Source of the DNA: Paracoccaceae bacterium
GTDB lineage: Bacteria; Pseudomonadota; Alphaproteobacteria; Rhodobacterales; Rhodobacteraceae
Length of the DNA stretch: 64,000 bases
Direction: 5' to 3'
NCBI GenBank assembly: GCA_018607905.1
Contig: JABBAP010000004.1
Location: 1-64,000, forward strand
The notes below the pieces were generated by a model, which ran no database searches, had not been told where the DNA came from, and saw nothing but the letters and a program-made list of their open reading frames with translations. Below, piece after piece: positions 19,495 through 27,989 of this stretch (within the stretch, counting starts at the first letter, position 1; the number at the start of each line of letters is the position of its first letter). The position numbers were made by a program, and so were the translations under genes.

Positions 19495-20034
19495 ATGTCT
19501 ACACCGCCCCCAATACCAAACGAGGCTCAGCAGGCCTATTACACCGCCACAGATCGCAGTGACGCGCCTGTGTTCAGCACACGCATTGCACCCCATCGCT
19601 CGCTTTCCAATAAAGGCTTCTTTGCCACGATCATGTTCACGGCAACTGCGTTCCTGCTGCCTTTGCTGGCGTTCATCGGAACCTATGCCCTGTGGACCCT
19701 TCTGCCCTTCGTTGGCGCAGCGGTCGCGGCTCTGTGGTATTTCATCCGTCGCAATGACAAGGACGGGTCACTGTGTGAACACATCACCATTTGGCCTGAT
19801 CTTATGGCAGTACACCGTGAAAATCCGCGCAGCCCGGGTCAGTTTTGGCACGCAAATCCTTACTGGGTCACGGTTCAAATGCGCGATACAAAAGACTGCC
19901 CAAATTATCTTACACTAAAAGGCGCAGGGCGGGAAATCGAGCTAGGCGCATTTCTGACAAGCGAGGGACGCAAGAACCTTTGCCTAGAGCTGCGTGACAA
20001 GCTTACTCAAGCGACAAATACAGCGCCTAAATAG
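19495..20034 (+). CDS. DUF2244 domain-containing membrane protein
   Basis: APHRSLSNKGF, two TMs, WHANPYWVTVQM, GREIELGAFLTSEGR. Confidence 0.8.
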   Translation: MSTPPPIPNEAQQAYYTATDRSDAPVFSTRIAPHRSLSNKGFFATIMFTATAFLLPLLAFIGTYALWTLLPFVGAAVAALWYFIRRNDKDGSLCEHITIWPDLMAVHRENPRSPGQFWHANPYWVTVQMRDTKDCPNYLTLKGAGREIELGAFLTSEGRKNLCLELRDKLTQATNTAPK

Positions 20035-20080
20035 GCATGTAGTTGCAGTCTATTAGACTGATAGAGTTTGAACTGCTGGT

Positions 20081-20536
20081 TTAGCCAGCCAGCAATTCCT
20101 TCACGACGCAGCCGGCTTTGCCAAAATCCATTTGGCCCGCGAATTCGCCTTTCAGCGATCCCATAACGCGGCCCATATCACGAATGCTTTCGGCACCCGT
20201 TCCCGCAATGGCTTTTTGAACGGCGTCACGCAATTCGTCATCAGTCAGTTGCTTAGGCAAGAACTGTTCGACGACAACGATCTCGCTGCGCTCCTTTTCA
20301 GCCAATTCCAAACGGCCACCTTCTTCGTAGATCTTGGCGCTTTCGGTGCGCTGTTTGATCATTTTCGCCAACACCTGCAAGATTTCATCATCGGACACAC
20401 CGTCATAATTGCCATCGGATCGCGCAGCAATATCCCGGTCTTTGATCGCAGCATTTATCAAACGCAACGTCGTCAAACGCTCTTTTTCTTGATCTCGCAT
20501 GGCTTGTTTTACCTGCGTATTGATCTCGTCTCGCAT
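20081..20536 (-). CDS. GatB/YqeY domain-containing protein
   Basis: MRDEINTQVKQAMRDQEKERLTTLRLINAAIKD ... DMGRVMGSLKGEFAGQMDFGKAG. Confidence 0.92.
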   Translation of the reverse strand: MRDEINTQVKQAMRDQEKERLTTLRLINAAIKDRDIAARSDGNYDGVSDDEILQVLAKMIKQRTESAKIYEEGGRLELAEKERSEIVVVEQFLPKQLTDDELRDAVQKAIAGTGAESIRDMGRVMGSLKGEFAGQMDFGKAGCVVKELLAG

Positions 20537-20720
20537 ATGTTTGCTTCCCCGCCGTTTCGACAATTCGAAGGGACGCTTCTACCCTGAAAATCGCGCAGAG
20601 ACAACTCTGAACAAAAATCTCAACTTATTGTTTTCAAAAGGAATTACGATTCAGCATTCCCCTTGACCATTTTGTGTCCCCCGCGTAGTTTCGCGCAAAT
20701 TTGGCTGAAGGAACCTGCTC

Positions 20721-21872
20721 ATGACGTCGCCAGAAACACACGATCATCCAACTGCATGTATTGTTCTTGCTGACGGCAGCACCTTTTACGGACGCGGCTT
20801 TGGCGCACCTGGGAAAATCGTTGCAGAACTGTGCTTTAACACGGCAATGACGGGTTATCAGGAAATCATGACTGACCCATCTTACGCGGGTCAGGCGATC
20901 ACATTTACCTTCCCGCACATCGGTAACACTGGCGTAAACACGCAAGACGACGAAACTGCCGATCCAGTCGCACGCGCTATGATTGTTAAATGGGATCCGA
21001 CTGAACCGTCAAACTGGCGCAGCCAGGAAACCCTTTCAGCATGGTTATCTCGGCGTGGTCGTGTAGGCGTTGGTGGTGTTGACACACGCCGATTGACTCG
21101 CGCTATTCGCGCACAAGGCGCCCCCCACGTTGCGATTGAATATAACCCAGACGGCGTTTTTGATATGCCTGCCCTACTCCAAGAAGCCCGTGATTTTGTC
21201 GGCCTCGAGGGATTGGACCTCGCCAAAGATGTCACCTGTGCGCAATCTTACCGCTGGGATGAACAGCGTTGGGCATGGCCAGATGGCTATCCAAAACGCA
21301 CAGGCGTTGGCAAACGGGTTGTCGCAATTGATTACGGCGCAAAACGCAACATTCTGCGTTGCCTTGCTTCTGCTGGATGCGATGTAACTGTTTTGCCTGC
21401 CACGGCAACAGCCGCGGACGTTTTAGCCCACAACCCTCAGGGTATTTTCCTCTCAAATGGTCCCGGCGATCCTGCCGCCACTGGTGAGTATGCTGTTCCA
21501 ATGATCCAAAGCATTTTGGAAACAACAGATCTACCAGTTTTCGGAATTTGCCTTGGACATCAAATGCTTGCCCTCGCGCTTGGTGGGAAAACGCTCAAGA
21601 TGAACCACGGTCATCACGGTGCGAACCATCCAGTGAAAGATCATCAGACGGGCAAGGTTGAAATCACCTCGATGAACCATGGCTTCGCTGTCGATGCACA
21701 AAGCCTTCCAGAAGGCGTTGAAGAAACGCACACCTCACTGTTTGATGGCTCCAACTGTGGCATCCGCCTAAAAGACCGCCCCGTGTTTTCCGTTCAACAC
21801 CACCCAGAAGCCAGCCCTGGCCCACAAGACAGCTTTTATCTGTTTGAACGGTTCGCTTCCAATATGGCCTGA
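20721..21872 (+). CDS. carA: Carbamoyl-phosphate synthase small subunit
   Basis: LADGSTFYGRGFGAPG, FGICLGHQMLALALGGKT, QHHPEASPGPQDS. Confidence 0.96.
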   Translation: MTSPETHDHPTACIVLADGSTFYGRGFGAPGKIVAELCFNTAMTGYQEIMTDPSYAGQAITFTFPHIGNTGVNTQDDETADPVARAMIVKWDPTEPSNWRSQETLSAWLSRRGRVGVGGVDTRRLTRAIRAQGAPHVAIEYNPDGVFDMPALLQEARDFVGLEGLDLAKDVTCAQSYRWDEQRWAWPDGYPKRTGVGKRVVAIDYGAKRNILRCLASAGCDVTVLPATATAADVLAHNPQGIFLSNGPGDPAATGEYAVPMIQSILETTDLPVFGICLGHQMLALALGGKTLKMNHGHHGANHPVKDHQTGKVEITSMNHGFAVDAQSLPEGVEETHTSLFDGSNCGIRLKDRPVFSVQHHPEASPGPQDSFYLFERFASNMA

Positions 21873-21883
21873 GGCCCAATCTG

Positions 21884-21899
21884 TTAACCATCTGTTAAC
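21884..21899 (+). promoter_or_regulatory. Candidate CtrA-binding site
   Basis: TTAA-CCATCTG-TTAAC matches TTAA-N7-TTAAC exactly; 41 nt upstream of the GT2 start. Confidence 0.55.
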
Positions 21900-21939
21900 T
21901 ATTGCTAATCACAGTGTTACCAAATCTTTTGGGGCACTC

Positions 21940-23883
21940 ATGTCTTTGCGAAATAAAAAAATATCTGCGTTTGCAGAACAGCAAACCGTGTTCAGGGGGA
22001 AAACCCCGTCGTTGCAAGATGTGCTAGTTACGCGGGGCGATGTTTCTCCTGATGAGATGTTCAAAGCGGTTGCGCTGCAACAATTTGAAAACACAAAACT
22101 TAGCGATCTTTTACAAGGGCTCGGCTACGCAACCGAAGACGTGATCCTACGCGCCGCCTCTGAACAAACCGGGATGCCAATCGTTGACCTGATGATTGAT
22201 CCTCCAAGTCGGATCATTTCGTCGCTCGTAAATCCAACAATCAGTTTGCGCCATTCCTTTGTTCCGTGGAAATTTATCGACGATGTTCTAGTGGTCGCGG
22301 TGTCCAATTCCGAAGATATTCCTGGAATACTTCCCTATATCAATGACTTCGCTGCACGGTTTGAATTTGTGCTTGCGCCCAAATCAGCCATCATTCGCTA
22401 TCACGAGGTCACGCACCGCTCCAGCTTGTCCAACGCCGCAAACAAATATGTCGACGAAAAACTTAGCTGTCGAAATTGGACAGGCAAGCGACCGCGCCGC
22501 CTTGGATTGGCTCTGGTGATAATATGCGCAAGCCTGATCTATTTGGCTCCTGCGCTCTTTTTAAATATGATGTTTATCTGGATATTTATTGCCCTGCTAA
22601 CCAATGGTATTTTCAAAGCCTCGATGTTGATATCAAGCCGCAAAAACGCCCCAAAAACTCGTGCCTACCAACGACCAAAGAAATTTCCCAAAATGTCAAT
22701 ACTCGTGCCTTTGCTGCGCGAAGAAGACATTGTTGATCGTTTGATAAAGCGCATGGCGCTGCTCGTTTATCCCAAAGAGCTGTTAGAAATCTGTCTGATT
22801 TATGAAGAAACAGATGAGGCCACCAAAAACCATCTTGCAACGTGCCGATTGCCCTACTGGATGAAAACAATCGAAGTTCCTTCTGACACCCTGCAAACCA
22901 AACCACGTGCGATGAACTATGCGCTCGATTTTTGCAGTGGCGATATCATTGGCGTTTACGATGCAGAGGACGCGCCGGAGCCAAACCAATTGTACCGCAT
23001 CGCTCAAAGGTTTGAAAACGCAGATGAAAATGTTGCATGTGTGCAGTGCCAACTAGATTATTATAACAGTGCAACCAACTGGATTTCGCGCTGTTTCACA
23101 ATCGAATATTCCATCCTATTTCGCATCATTCTACCCGCACTGGAGCGGTTCAAGCTGCCGATTCCTCTGGGTGGTACATCCGTCTTTTTCCGTCGCAGTG
23201 TTCTTGAAAAACTCGGTCGGTGGGACGCCCAAAACGTAACCGAGGACGCTGATCTTGGCCTACGCTTACACCGCCTTGGCTATCGCTGTCTCTGGAGCGA
23301 GGCCACGACTTACGAGGAAGCAAATTTCCGCATTCTGCCTTGGGTCCGTCAAAGATCTCGCTGGCTCAAGGGCTTCTTGCTCACCTGGATGATCCACATG
23401 CGCACCCCAATCAAATTGTACCAACAACTCGGATTTCGCGGCTTTCTCGTCTTTCAAATCCAAATGCTGGGCACAGTTTCCTCCTTTGCGGCGGTTCCGA
23501 TCGTTTTGCCGATGTGGCTTTTTACTGTCGGGGTCAAATTGCCGATGTACGACATGATTAACCCAACCCTGTTTATCACTCTGATTGTTTGTTTTGTTAC
23601 GACCGAATTGTTCCTACTGATACTTGGTGCATTCGCTGTCAAAACACGCGGCGGTGGGTCTCTTTATGCGTATGTTCCGATGATGTTGCTGTATTGGCCG
23701 CTTGGCGCTTTCGCCGCCTACAAAGCAATATGGGAGTTGTTCATGTACCCAACCTATTGGGACAAAACGGAACACGGCATCAATGATCACAAGTATCAGG
23801 ATGAAATTGACAGGCTTACTTCTTCACCAGACAACAGCGAGAAACCGTACATTCCCTCTGCACCGATGACCATCGGCGGGTGA
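21940..23883 (+). CDS. Family 2 glycosyltransferase, membrane-bound, with N-terminal MshEN/T2SSE-N-like repeats
   Basis: SILVPLLREEDIVDRLI, YDAEDAPEPNQLYRI, QRSRWLKGF (QxxRW); N-terminus LQDVLVTRGDVSPDEMFKAVALQQ...LSDLLQGLGYATEDVILRAASEQTGMPIVDL. Confidence 0.88.
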   Translation: MSLRNKKISAFAEQQTVFRGKTPSLQDVLVTRGDVSPDEMFKAVALQQFENTKLSDLLQGLGYATEDVILRAASEQTGMPIVDLMIDPPSRIISSLVNPTISLRHSFVPWKFIDDVLVVAVSNSEDIPGILPYINDFAARFEFVLAPKSAIIRYHEVTHRSSLSNAANKYVDEKLSCRNWTGKRPRRLGLALVIICASLIYLAPALFLNMMFIWIFIALLTNGIFKASMLISSRKNAPKTRAYQRPKKFPKMSILVPLLREEDIVDRLIKRMALLVYPKELLEICLIYEETDEATKNHLATCRLPYWMKTIEVPSDTLQTKPRAMNYALDFCSGDIIGVYDAEDAPEPNQLYRIAQRFENADENVACVQCQLDYYNSATNWISRCFTIEYSILFRIILPALERFKLPIPLGGTSVFFRRSVLEKLGRWDAQNVTEDADLGLRLHRLGYRCLWSEATTYEEANFRILPWVRQRSRWLKGFLLTWMIHMRTPIKLYQQLGFRGFLVFQIQMLGTVSSFAAVPIVLPMWLFTVGVKLPMYDMINPTLFITLIVCFVTTELFLLILGAFAVKTRGGGSLYAYVPMMLLYWPLGAFAAYKAIWELFMYPTYWDKTEHGINDHKYQDEIDRLTSSPDNSEKPYIPSAPMTIGG

Positions 23884-24542
23884 TGCGCGCCGCATAGAAT
23901 GACCTCACCAGCTTTCACAACTGAACCACGTGATGTGAAGTGATTGGTCACAAAAAGGCACGCCTCTAGCGGGTTTTGGGGCGCAGTTCCTTCACACGAA
24001 AAGATCACCTCACCCGCCGCCGTAAATTGTGCGCAGTATTCACCAGCATCCAATGCCGCGATATCAAGAATTGCATTTGATAGAACAATCCCAGCGTTAA
24101 AGACGTTGTTCGCAACAAAACTAGGGGCGTGCATCCCTCCGGTGTCGTGGCGTCTATCCAACACCTCAAATGCCATCGAAAACCGTTCTATGTACCTCGA
24201 TAGCGACGATTTATCCAAAACCATCCCCGCAGGAATGTCTTTTCCAATCACTGCTGCAAATTCAGGCTCCAACGCCAATTGCGCGTAATTTGACAGGCGC
24301 AACGTCGCCCCAGACCCAAGCGCCACCTGCCCCAATATTTGTCCAACAATCGGTTCGCCAATACCTGCCATTTCCATCAAGGTAGGCGCATTCATTGCAA
24401 TTTTCCGTCCACAAATCGCGCCCAGTTTGGAAACCACTTTGTCTTGCAGATCATAAGCTTGCGCCAAATCGCTCAGAACAGGTCGAACGGGCCGCCCAAA
24501 CAATATATCATCGGCAATATCTTGGGCCAAAGTGTCACTCAT
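23796..24542 (-). CDS. 2-keto-4-pentenoate hydratase / fumarylacetoacetate-hydrolase-family protein
   Basis: YDLQDKVVSKLG, ALEPEFAAVIGKDIP, GGMHAPSFVANNVFNAGIVL. Confidence 0.78.
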   Translation of the reverse strand: MSDTLAQDIADDILFGRPVRPVLSDLAQAYDLQDKVVSKLGAICGRKIAMNAPTLMEMAGIGEPIVGQILGQVALGSGATLRLSNYAQLALEPEFAAVIGKDIPAGMVLDKSSLSRYIERFSMAFEVLDRRHDTGGMHAPSFVANNVFNAGIVLSNAILDIAALDAGEYCAQFTAAGEVIFSCEGTAPQNPLEACLFVTNHFTSRGSVVKAGEVILCGAHHPPMVIGAEGMYGFSLLSGEEVSLSISS

Positions 24543-25182
24543 TTGCAGATTTCACCCCACCTGCATCTGCTTTCAAGCGGGTTTGAAAGGCAAAGGACAG
24601 ATGATCCTTTAGCAATTGATCCGCGCTTACAGCATCCCCCTTTTCAATGGACTGAACCAGCGCCAAATGCTCGGCCAACGCCATTTCGCCACGGCCATCA
24701 GCCGCAAGCGAAGTTTCTGCCAACAATGCCATCGAGCGATGCACCATTTCCAGCTGTTGCACCAAATAACGGTTACGGCTGGCCAAATGGATTTGCCGAT
24801 GAAAGCGCCTGTTTGCAATCGACAACGCCCGTGGGTTGCCTAAATACTGACGGTCTTCCTCGACCATATCGTAAAGAACTTGAATCTCTTCGCCCGATGC
24901 ATGTTTCGCCGCCAATGCCGCCGCCAAACCCTCTAATTCGGCTCGCACTTCGTACAGCTCTGCCATTTGGTTGTGATCCAGAGACGATACAATCAAAGAG
25001 CGCCCATCCCGTGTCAACATTGCTTGCGTTTCCAACCGCTGCAAAGCCTCGCGCACAGGAGTTCGTGACACACCAAAACGTTCTGCCAATTCACTTTCGA
25101 CCAAACGATCACCAGGGCGATACACACCAACGTCAATTGCATTCAAGATCAACCCGTAAGCGTCTTTTGGTTCGCTCTGCAT
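24535..25182 (-). CDS. GntR family transcriptional regulator (FCD/FadR subfamily)
   Basis: VGVYRPGDRLVESELAERFGVSRTPVREALQRLE. Confidence 0.92.
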   Translation of the reverse strand: MQSEPKDAYGLILNAIDVGVYRPGDRLVESELAERFGVSRTPVREALQRLETQAMLTRDGRSLIVSSLDHNQMAELYEVRAELEGLAAALAAKHASGEEIQVLYDMVEEDRQYLGNPRALSIANRRFHRQIHLASRNRYLVQQLEMVHRSMALLAETSLAADGRGEMALAEHLALVQSIEKGDAVSADQLLKDHLSFAFQTRLKADAGGVKSANE

Positions 25183-25186
25183 CACT

Positions 25187-25984
25187 TCATGCCTCCTGTT
25201 TTGCGCGGCGTTTTCGGAAAATATCATCCACGCCTGCAAATTCAATTAAATCAAACCCATTGTCCCGCATCAATTCGGGAATTGTCGCATCTTGAGCGTT
25301 GTTTTCAATGCTCCAAACCTCAATATCCACTGCATCAAAATCAAAATTCGCCAAAATGCCCGTCTCACCGCCTTCAACATCCAGCGAAAGGAAATCGACC
25401 TTCATAATCTTCTCGGCACTCAAAATGTCATTTAGCGTTTTGGTTTCCAACTTGTGGACAACCTCTTTGTGTCGTTTGTCGCCCCGCACCCGTTTCAACA
25501 AATCAGGTTCATAACTATCCAAAAAGCCGCTCATTTGTGTGAACCCTTTTGTAACTTCCATAAACTCTAGCGTCCCGGGTTCGCCAGCCGCAGCGTACCC
25601 CAAACACGGGCAACGTCGCACGGCTTCCGCTTTGCGCAGTTGTGTAGGCGCTGGTTCAACCAAAACTCCACTCCACCCTCTGAATAGCTCAAAAAATAAG
25701 GAATTTGAACCTGTTACCCCGTCATATCCGCCCACATCGACAAACACACCGCCCGTTTTCTGGCCCAGTACATTATCAACAATACGGTCTTGACCCGCTT
25801 GCGAATAGTACTGGGCGACCTCCCCACGCAACGGTGCCAATCCATGCAATTCGCGCATGATCGCACCACGTGCACGACTGCGTTCCGATTGTAACTGCGC
25901 GCTCAATTCGCGGCCAGCTTCGTCCAACAGCTTGCGGGCCTGCGCTATTTTTTCTGTCGGGGTCATTTGAATTTCCTCAAACAT
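25187..25984 (-). CDS. FkbM family methyltransferase
   Basis: GGVFVDVGGYDGVTGSNSLFFE, KVDFLSLDVEGGE. Confidence 0.87.
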   Translation of the reverse strand: MFEEIQMTPTEKIAQARKLLDEAGRELSAQLQSERSRARGAIMRELHGLAPLRGEVAQYYSQAGQDRIVDNVLGQKTGGVFVDVGGYDGVTGSNSLFFELFRGWSGVLVEPAPTQLRKAEAVRRCPCLGYAAAGEPGTLEFMEVTKGFTQMSGFLDSYEPDLLKRVRGDKRHKEVVHKLETKTLNDILSAEKIMKVDFLSLDVEGGETGILANFDFDAVDIEVWSIENNAQDATIPELMRDNGFDLIEFAGVDDIFRKRRAKQEA

Positions 25985-26115
25985 TGGGTGTGATTTCACC
26001 CGGTTCCTCACAATTAACGACTTTACGCCGCTGCACAAAGGGATTGCCTGACAAAACGACCAATATTTGTCGAAATGTGGTTTCCCGCGTCACGCCAGCC
26101 CTTTACGCTGCCGAA

Positions 26116-26757
26116 ATGAAAAACCAATTCTCACACGTATCAACTTGGGTGTTCGACCTCGACAATACCCTGTATCCGCCCGAATGTGCGCTGTTCGCCC
26201 AAATCGAAATCAAAATGACCGATTACGTCATGCGCGAACTTGGCGTAAACAAGGCCCGTGCCAATTATCTACGCGACCACTATTGGCAAACCTACGGCAC
26301 AACCCTCTCGGGTATGATGCGTGAACATGAAATTGATCCAACCCCGTACCTCTTTGAAGTGCATGATATAAATTTGGATCATGTCCCCCAAGATTTGATC
26401 TTACGCGGCCATATTAAATCGCTTCCAGGGCGAAAAATCGTCTACACAAACGGCTCAGAATTCCATGCAGACCGCGTCTTAGAAGCGCGCGGTCTTTCAG
26501 GTATCTTTGATGCCATTTACGGGATCGAACACAGCGATTTTCATCCAAAACCATCATCTGAGGCCTATGACGCGATAATCGCACGCGATAAGTTCGCGCC
26601 GCAAACAGCCGCGATGTTCGAAGACGATCACCGCAATCTAAAAGTGCCACACACAATTGGAATGCGCACTGTTCTTGTTGGCCCCAAAGTCGAGGGTGAC
26701 CACATTCATCACCAAACCACCGACCTTACGGCCTTTCTGTCGCAGATTGTTGGCTGA
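26116..26757 (+). CDS. Pyrimidine 5'-nucleotidase (HAD superfamily)
   Basis: WVFDLDNTLYPPECALF, KIVYTNGSEFHADRVL, AAMFEDDHRNLKVPH. Confidence 0.9.
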   Translation: MKNQFSHVSTWVFDLDNTLYPPECALFAQIEIKMTDYVMRELGVNKARANYLRDHYWQTYGTTLSGMMREHEIDPTPYLFEVHDINLDHVPQDLILRGHIKSLPGRKIVYTNGSEFHADRVLEARGLSGIFDAIYGIEHSDFHPKPSSEAYDAIIARDKFAPQTAAMFEDDHRNLKVPHTIGMRTVLVGPKVEGDHIHHQTTDLTAFLSQIVG

Positions 26758-26795
26758 CCCTTCCCTTGCCCACTAAATCACCCTACCTCTAAGCA

Positions 26796-27989
26796 ATGGC
26801 ACGAGAGCATTTTGACATATTTGTAAGCGGTGGGGGCCTAGCGGGGCTCATCGCGGCCTGTTCATTTGCTGCCAAGGGCCTGTCCGTCCTCTGCGTCGAT
26901 CCAACGCCGCCAATCACATCAAACACTGATCCCAAAGCAGATCGTCGCAGCACCGCGTTCCTACAACCCGCACGCGCCACGCTTCAATCCGCAAATATCT
27001 GGCCTCGCTTGGATGCCTACGCCGAGGCGTTACAAATCATGCGTCTTGCCGATGCGGGTGGTATTGAAAACGAAATCCGTTACATCGCTGATTTTGATGC
27101 AAGCGATGTATCTGATCACCCCTTCGGCTGGAACTTCCCAAATTGGGTGCTAAAACGCGAAATATTGGCGCAGCTGAACAGCCTAGACAACTCCACATTC
27201 CGCGCAGGAGTTGGCACAAAACGGGTTACACCGCGGGGCGCAGAGGCACTCATCGCTTTAACAGACGGCGCACAAATCAGCGCCAACCTGATTATCGCCG
27301 CGGATGGACGTAATTCTGCAATCCGCGAAATGGCAGACATTGGCGTGCAAACATGGCGATATGGGCAAAAGGGCATGGTCTTCACCGTCTCTCACCCAAT
27401 CGCGCACGAAAACGTCTCAACCGAAATTCACAGAACAGGAGGGCCTTTCACATTGGTTCCCCTGCCCGATCACGACGGCTCCCCGCAATCTGCGATTGTC
27501 TGGATGGAAACTGGCGCCGAAGCCGCACGCCTCATGGCCCTAACTCAATCCGAATTCGCAACCCAAGCAACCACACGCAGTTGCGGCGTCCTTGGCCCAC
27601 TCGCGTTGACCAGTGAACGTGCCATCTGGCCGATCATTTCTCAAAAAGCGGATCGCATAACCGCAGAACGCACGGCCCTAATCGCAGAAGCGGCTCATGT
27701 AATGCCGCCTATCGGCGCGCAAGGGCTGAACATGTCGCTCGCGGATATTCAAAGCCTTCTGGACTTAATAGACGAGGGCCACCTACTTGGTTCTGAACCC
27801 ATGCTTACAGCTTACGAAAATGCCCGCAAATCAGATATCGCGTTGCGTATTCACGGCGTCGATTTACTAAATCGCGCCGCCCTTGCAGCGGGCCCAAACT
27901 TACGGGCCTTGCGCCTCAAGGGTCTGCAATTTCTGCACGGCTCCACAATGGCCCGCAAACTTGCAATGCGTGCAGGCCTTGGGGTCTGA
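26796..27989 (+). CDS. UbiH/UbiF family FAD-dependent hydroxylase
   Basis: FVSGGGLAGLIAACSFAAKG, LIIAADGRNSAIR, VMPPIGAQGLNMSLAD. Confidence 0.9.
   Translation: MAREHFDIFVSGGGLAGLIAACSFAAKGLSVLCVDPTPPITSNTDPKADRRSTAFLQPARATLQSANIWPRLDAYAEALQIMRLADAGGIENEIRYIADFDASDVSDHPFGWNFPNWVLKREILAQLNSLDNSTFRAGVGTKRVTPRGAEALIALTDGAQISANLIIAADGRNSAIREMADIGVQTWRYGQKGMVFTVSHPIAHENVSTEIHRTGGPFTLVPLPDHDGSPQSAIVWMETGAEAARLMALTQSEFATQATTRSCGVLGPLALTSERAIWPIISQKADRITAERTALIAEAAHVMPPIGAQGLNMSLADIQSLLDLIDEGHLLGSEPMLTAYENARKSDIALRIHGVDLLNRAALAAGPNLRALRLKGLQFLHGSTMARKLAMRAGLGV

Noticed and set aside
24339-25295. 318-aa plus-strand ORF antisense to the hydratase, GntR and FkbM genes
   Set aside because: Overlaps three well-supported genes and has low-quality Pro/His/Arg-rich composition.
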